DNA from: Pseudomonas fluorescens
Lineage (GTDB): Bacteria; Pseudomonadota; Gammaproteobacteria; Pseudomonadales; Pseudomonadaceae
Direction: 5' to 3'
Length of the DNA: 64,000 nucleotides
Assembly (NCBI RefSeq): GCF_001902145.1
Contig: NZ_MRST01000027.1
Location: 230,519-294,518 of the forward strand
In this document: piece by piece, positions 61,491 to 64,000 of the stretch
How positions within the stretch are numbered: position 1 is the first letter of the stretch
Layout: each line of letters opens with the position of its first letter
Translations under genes and position numbers: made by a program
Notes under the pieces: model-generated
What the model was told of the DNA's origin: nothing
Seen by the model: only the letters and a program-made list of their open reading frames with translations
Database searches by the model: none

Positions 61491-62309
61491 ATGACCACCA
61501 CTACCCCCACTCCCTTCAACCGCCTGTTGCTCACCGGTGCCGCTGGCGGCCTGGGCAAAGTCCTGCGTGAACGCATGCGTCCTTATGCCCAGGTGCTGCG
61601 CCTTTCGGATATCGCTGAAATGGCCCCCGCCACCGATGCTCGCGAAGAAGTGCACATCTGCGACCTGGCCGACAAACACGCCGTGCATCAGTTGGTAGAG
61701 GGCGTCGACGCCATCCTGCACTTTGGCGGCGTTTCGGTGGAGCGCTCGTTCGAAGAGGTGTTGGGCGCGAACATCAGTGGCGTTTTCCATATCTACGAAG
61801 CCGCCCGCCGCCACGGGGTCAAGCGGGTGATCTTCGCCAGTTCCAACCACGTGATCGGTTTCTACAAGCAGGGCGAACAACTCGACGCCCATTCCCCGCG
61901 CCGCCCGGACAGTTATTACGGCCTGTCCAAGTCCTACGGCGAAGACATGGCCAGTTTCTACTTCGACCGTTATGGCATCGAGACCGTGAGCATCCGTATC
62001 GGCTCCTCGTTCCCGCAACCGCAGAACCGCCGGATGATGCACACCTGGCTGAGTTTCGACGACCTGACCCAACTGCTCGAACGCGCGCTGTATACGCCCA
62101 ACGTCGGGCATACCGTGGTCTACGGCATGTCGGCCAACCTCGACACCTGGTGGGACAACCGCTACGCCGCCCACCTGGGCTTTGCCCCCAAGGACAGCTC
62201 CGAAGTGTTCCGCGCCCAGGTCGAGGCCCAACCGCCCGTCGCCGCCAATGACCCGGCCAAGGTCTACCAGGGCGGTGCGTTCTGCGCCGCAGGGCCGTTC
62301 GGTGACTGA
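61491..62309 (+). CDS. udh: Uronate dehydrogenase
   Basis: 272 residues, short-chain/extended SDR. NAD loop LLTGAAGGLGKVLRE at the N terminus, serine in VIFASSNHVIG, and YYGLSKSYGE with the catalytic Tyr-Lys. It oxidises D-glucuronate or D-galacturonate to the aldaro-lactone with NAD+. Length and the SSNHVIGFYK motif match Pseudomonas Udh. Confidence 0.93.
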   Translation: MTTTTPTPFNRLLLTGAAGGLGKVLRERMRPYAQVLRLSDIAEMAPATDAREEVHICDLADKHAVHQLVEGVDAILHFGGVSVERSFEEVLGANISGVFHIYEAARRHGVKRVIFASSNHVIGFYKQGEQLDAHSPRRPDSYYGLSKSYGEDMASFYFDRYGIETVSIRIGSSFPQPQNRRMMHTWLSFDDLTQLLERALYTPNVGHTVVYGMSANLDTWWDNRYAAHLGFAPKDSSEVFRAQVEAQPPVAANDPAKVYQGGAFCAAGPFGD

Positions 62310-62335
62310 GTGCCCAGCAACCCAAGGGAATGACC

Positions 62336-63211
62336 ATGACTGCTGAACTGATTGTCGATGCCCGCAATGCCGTGGGCGAATGCCCGGTGTGGGTAGCGGA
62401 AGAAAACGCCCTGTATTGGGTGGATATCCCCAAGGGTGGCCTGCAACGCTGGAACGCCGCCACCGGCCATCTGGCGGCCTGGAAAGCCCCGCAAATGCTC
62501 GCCTGTATTGCCCGCACCAACACGGGTAACTGGGTCGCCGGCATGGAAAATGGCTTCTTCCAGCTCACGCCCCACAACGATGGAAGCCTGGGCACCACGC
62601 CCCTGGCCAGCATCGAGCATTCGCGCCCGGACATGCGTTTGAACGATGGCCGCTGCGATCGCCAGGGCCGTTTCTGGGCCGGCAGCATGGTGCTGGACAT
62701 GGGCTTGAACGCCGCCGAGGGCGTCCTTTATCGCTATGGGTCCGGGGCTGCGCCCCACGCGCAATTGGACGGGTTCATCACCCTCAACGGCCTGGCTTTC
62801 AGCCCCGATGGTCGCACGATGTACGCTTCCGATTCGCACCCGCAGGTGCAAAAGGTCTGGGCGTTCGACTACGACATCGAGACCGGCACACCGTCCAATC
62901 GCCGCCTGTTCATTGATATGAACGACTTCCCCGGGCGTCCCGACGGTGCAGCCGTGGACGCCGAGGGCGGTTACTGGATCTGCGCCAACGACGCCGGGTT
63001 GATTCACCGTTTCACCCCGGACGGTCGCCTGGATCGCTCCCTGAGCGTGCCCGTGAAAAAACCCACCATGTGCGCCTTCGGGGGCAGTCGCCTGGACACT
63101 CTGTACGTCACCTCCATCCGTGACGACCCGAGTGAGCAGTCGCTGTCCGGTGGCGTGTTCGCCCTCAACCCCGGCGTCCAAGGGCTGCCCGAACCCCGCT
63201 TCATCGCTTAA
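62336..63211 (+). CDS. SMP-30/gluconolactonase-family lactonase
   Basis: 291 residues; the ATG at 62336 has AAGGGAA at six bases, the one at 62330 does not. Six-bladed propeller with metal ligands in VGECPVWV (Glu), DMRLNDGRCD, TLNGLAFSPD and GRPDGAAVD. Next to udh it likely opens the glucaro- or galactaro-lactone to the aldarate. Confidence 0.9.
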   Translation: MTAELIVDARNAVGECPVWVAEENALYWVDIPKGGLQRWNAATGHLAAWKAPQMLACIARTNTGNWVAGMENGFFQLTPHNDGSLGTTPLASIEHSRPDMRLNDGRCDRQGRFWAGSMVLDMGLNAAEGVLYRYGSGAAPHAQLDGFITLNGLAFSPDGRTMYASDSHPQVQKVWAFDYDIETGTPSNRRLFIDMNDFPGRPDGAAVDAEGGYWICANDAGLIHRFTPDGRLDRSLSVPVKKPTMCAFGGSRLDTLYVTSIRDDPSEQSLSGGVFALNPGVQGLPEPRFIA

Positions 63212-63256
63212 TCGCTGTGCCTTGAATACAACAATAACAAGACAGGAGTGACTTCC

Positions 63257-64000
63257 ATGGACTTCAAACGCACCTTGCTCGCCGCTGCAATCTTCACCCT
63301 CAGCAGCGCCGCCCACGCGCTGGAAATCAAGTTCGCCGACATCCACCCCGCGGGCTACCCCACCGTGGTCGCCGAAGAGAACATGGGCAAGGCCCTGACC
63401 AAGGCGAGCAACGGCGAGCTGACCTTCAAGTACTTCCCCGGCGGTGTGCTGGGCTCCGAGAAGGAAGTGGTCGAACAGGCCCAGGTCGGCGCCGTGCAAA
63501 TGACCCGCGTCAGCCTCGGCATCGTCGGCCCGGTGGTGCCGGACGTGAACGTGTTCAACCTGCCATTCGTGTTCCGCGACCAGGCGCATATGCGTAAGGT
63601 CATCGATGGCGAGATCGGCGACGAGATCCTCGCCAAGATCACCGACTCCGAATTCGGCCTGGTGGCCCTGGCCTGGATGGATGGCGGCACGCGCAACCTC
63701 TATACCAAGAAACCGGTGCGCAAGCTCGAAGACCTCAAAGGCATGAAGATTCGCGTCCAGGGCAACCCACTGTTCATCGATGCTTTCAACGCGATGGGCG
63801 CCAACGGCATTGCCATGGACACCGGCGAAATTTTCAGCGCCTTGCAGACCGGCGTCATCGACGGCGCGGAAAACAACCCGCCAACGCTGCTCGAGCATAA
63901 CCACTACCAGAACGCCAAGTACTACACCCTCACCGAGCATTTGATCCTGCCCGAGCCCATCGTGATGTCGAAAATCACCTGGAACAAGCTCAGCCCCGCC
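63257..64000 (+). CDS. TRAP transporter solute-binding protein (DctP family), cut by window end
   Basis: First 248 codons. Signal peptide to about AHA|LEIKFAD (residue 20), AGGAG eight bases before the ATG. Family features: HPAGYPTVVAEENMGKAL, YFPGGVLGSEKEVVEQAQVG, and the ligand arginine in LKGMKIRVQGNPLF; 'TGVIDGAENNPPT' follows. In this cluster it probably binds glucuronate or galacturonate and hands it to the DctQM permease, whose genes should follow. Confidence 0.92.
   Translation, partial: MDFKRTLLAAAIFTLSSAAHALEIKFADIHPAGYPTVVAEENMGKALTKASNGELTFKYFPGGVLGSEKEVVEQAQVGAVQMTRVSLGIVGPVVPDVNVFNLPFVFRDQAHMRKVIDGEIGDEILAKITDSEFGLVALAWMDGGTRNLYTKKPVRKLEDLKGMKIRVQGNPLFIDAFNAMGANGIAMDTGEIFSALQTGVIDGAENNPPTLLEHNHYQNAKYYTLTEHLILPEPIVMSKITWNKLSPA

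Overview
The window is chromosomal DNA of a Pseudomonas, most likely of the P. fluorescens group. The grounds are the high GC content, Pseudomonas-type gene order (tig-clpP-clpX-lon-hupB-ppiD; phnW-phnX with a LysR gene; a reductive pyrimidine cluster), a PrrF-type iron sRNA, an OprD-family porin, and many REP/REPIN palindromes built on GAGCGAGCTTGCTCGC. I see no prophage, transposase or CRISPR array. The novelty lies in small details rather than in an island.

Region by region. 1-2.3 kb: end of a leucine/isovalerate catabolic operon (liuC partial, liuD). 2.2-3.6 kb: an XRE/S24 regulator without its protease dyad, a DUF6124 gene and a Fur-boxed PrrF sRNA. 3.8-8.1 kb: an M14 carboxypeptidase, then a divergent ECF sigma/anti-sigma pair facing a catalase-like/cytochrome b561 pair, with the same ECF-type promoter on both sides. 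8.1-11.4 kb: a ZapE/AFG1 ATPase, a leucine-rich-repeat protein kinase, and a YebC-family protein. 11.5-15.2 kb: 2-aminoethylphosphonate degradation (LysR, phnW, phnX) and a second cytochrome b561. 15.3-20.8 kb: a PLP-dependent D-cysteine desulfhydrase/ACC-deaminase-like protein, fadH, a nitrilase-fold protein with no cysteine at all, an AraC regulator and a 28-residue acidic ORF. 20.9-25.3 kb: a MarR gene between two pyruvate-dehydrogenase-E1-like genes, one full length and one with only the C-terminal part; both have nearly the same palindromic operator. 25.3-29.9 kb: DUF2242 lipoprotein, LysR/MFS pair, nhaA.

29.9-41.7 kb is the proteostasis block on the minus strand (ppiD, a tRNA-Asp-like relic, hupB, lon with a sigma32-type promoter, clpX, clpP, tig), preceded by a tRNA array (Arg-His-Leu-His) and followed by folD and pbpG on the plus strand. 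41.7-49.3 kb: a C39-fold lipoprotein without catalytic residues, small membrane/lipoprotein genes and an RND efflux operon (permease, adaptor, outer-membrane factor).

49.3-58.4 kb holds the reductive pyrimidine pathway: PreT/PreA reduce uracil or thymine, dihydropyrimidinase opens the ring, an M20 hydrolase removes the carbamoyl group, an NCS1 permease imports the base, and a TetR regulator lies at the end. 58.5-59.7 kb: copC-copD. 60-64 kb: a hexuronate cluster (OprD porin, uronate dehydrogenase, SMP-30 lactonase, TRAP solute-binding protein cut by the window end).

The most unusual findings are the MarR-centred E1 cluster with a truncated E1 paralogue, three proteins that kept the fold but lost the catalytic residues of their families, the two-sided ECF promoter, and genes whose stop codons lie inside REP sequences.
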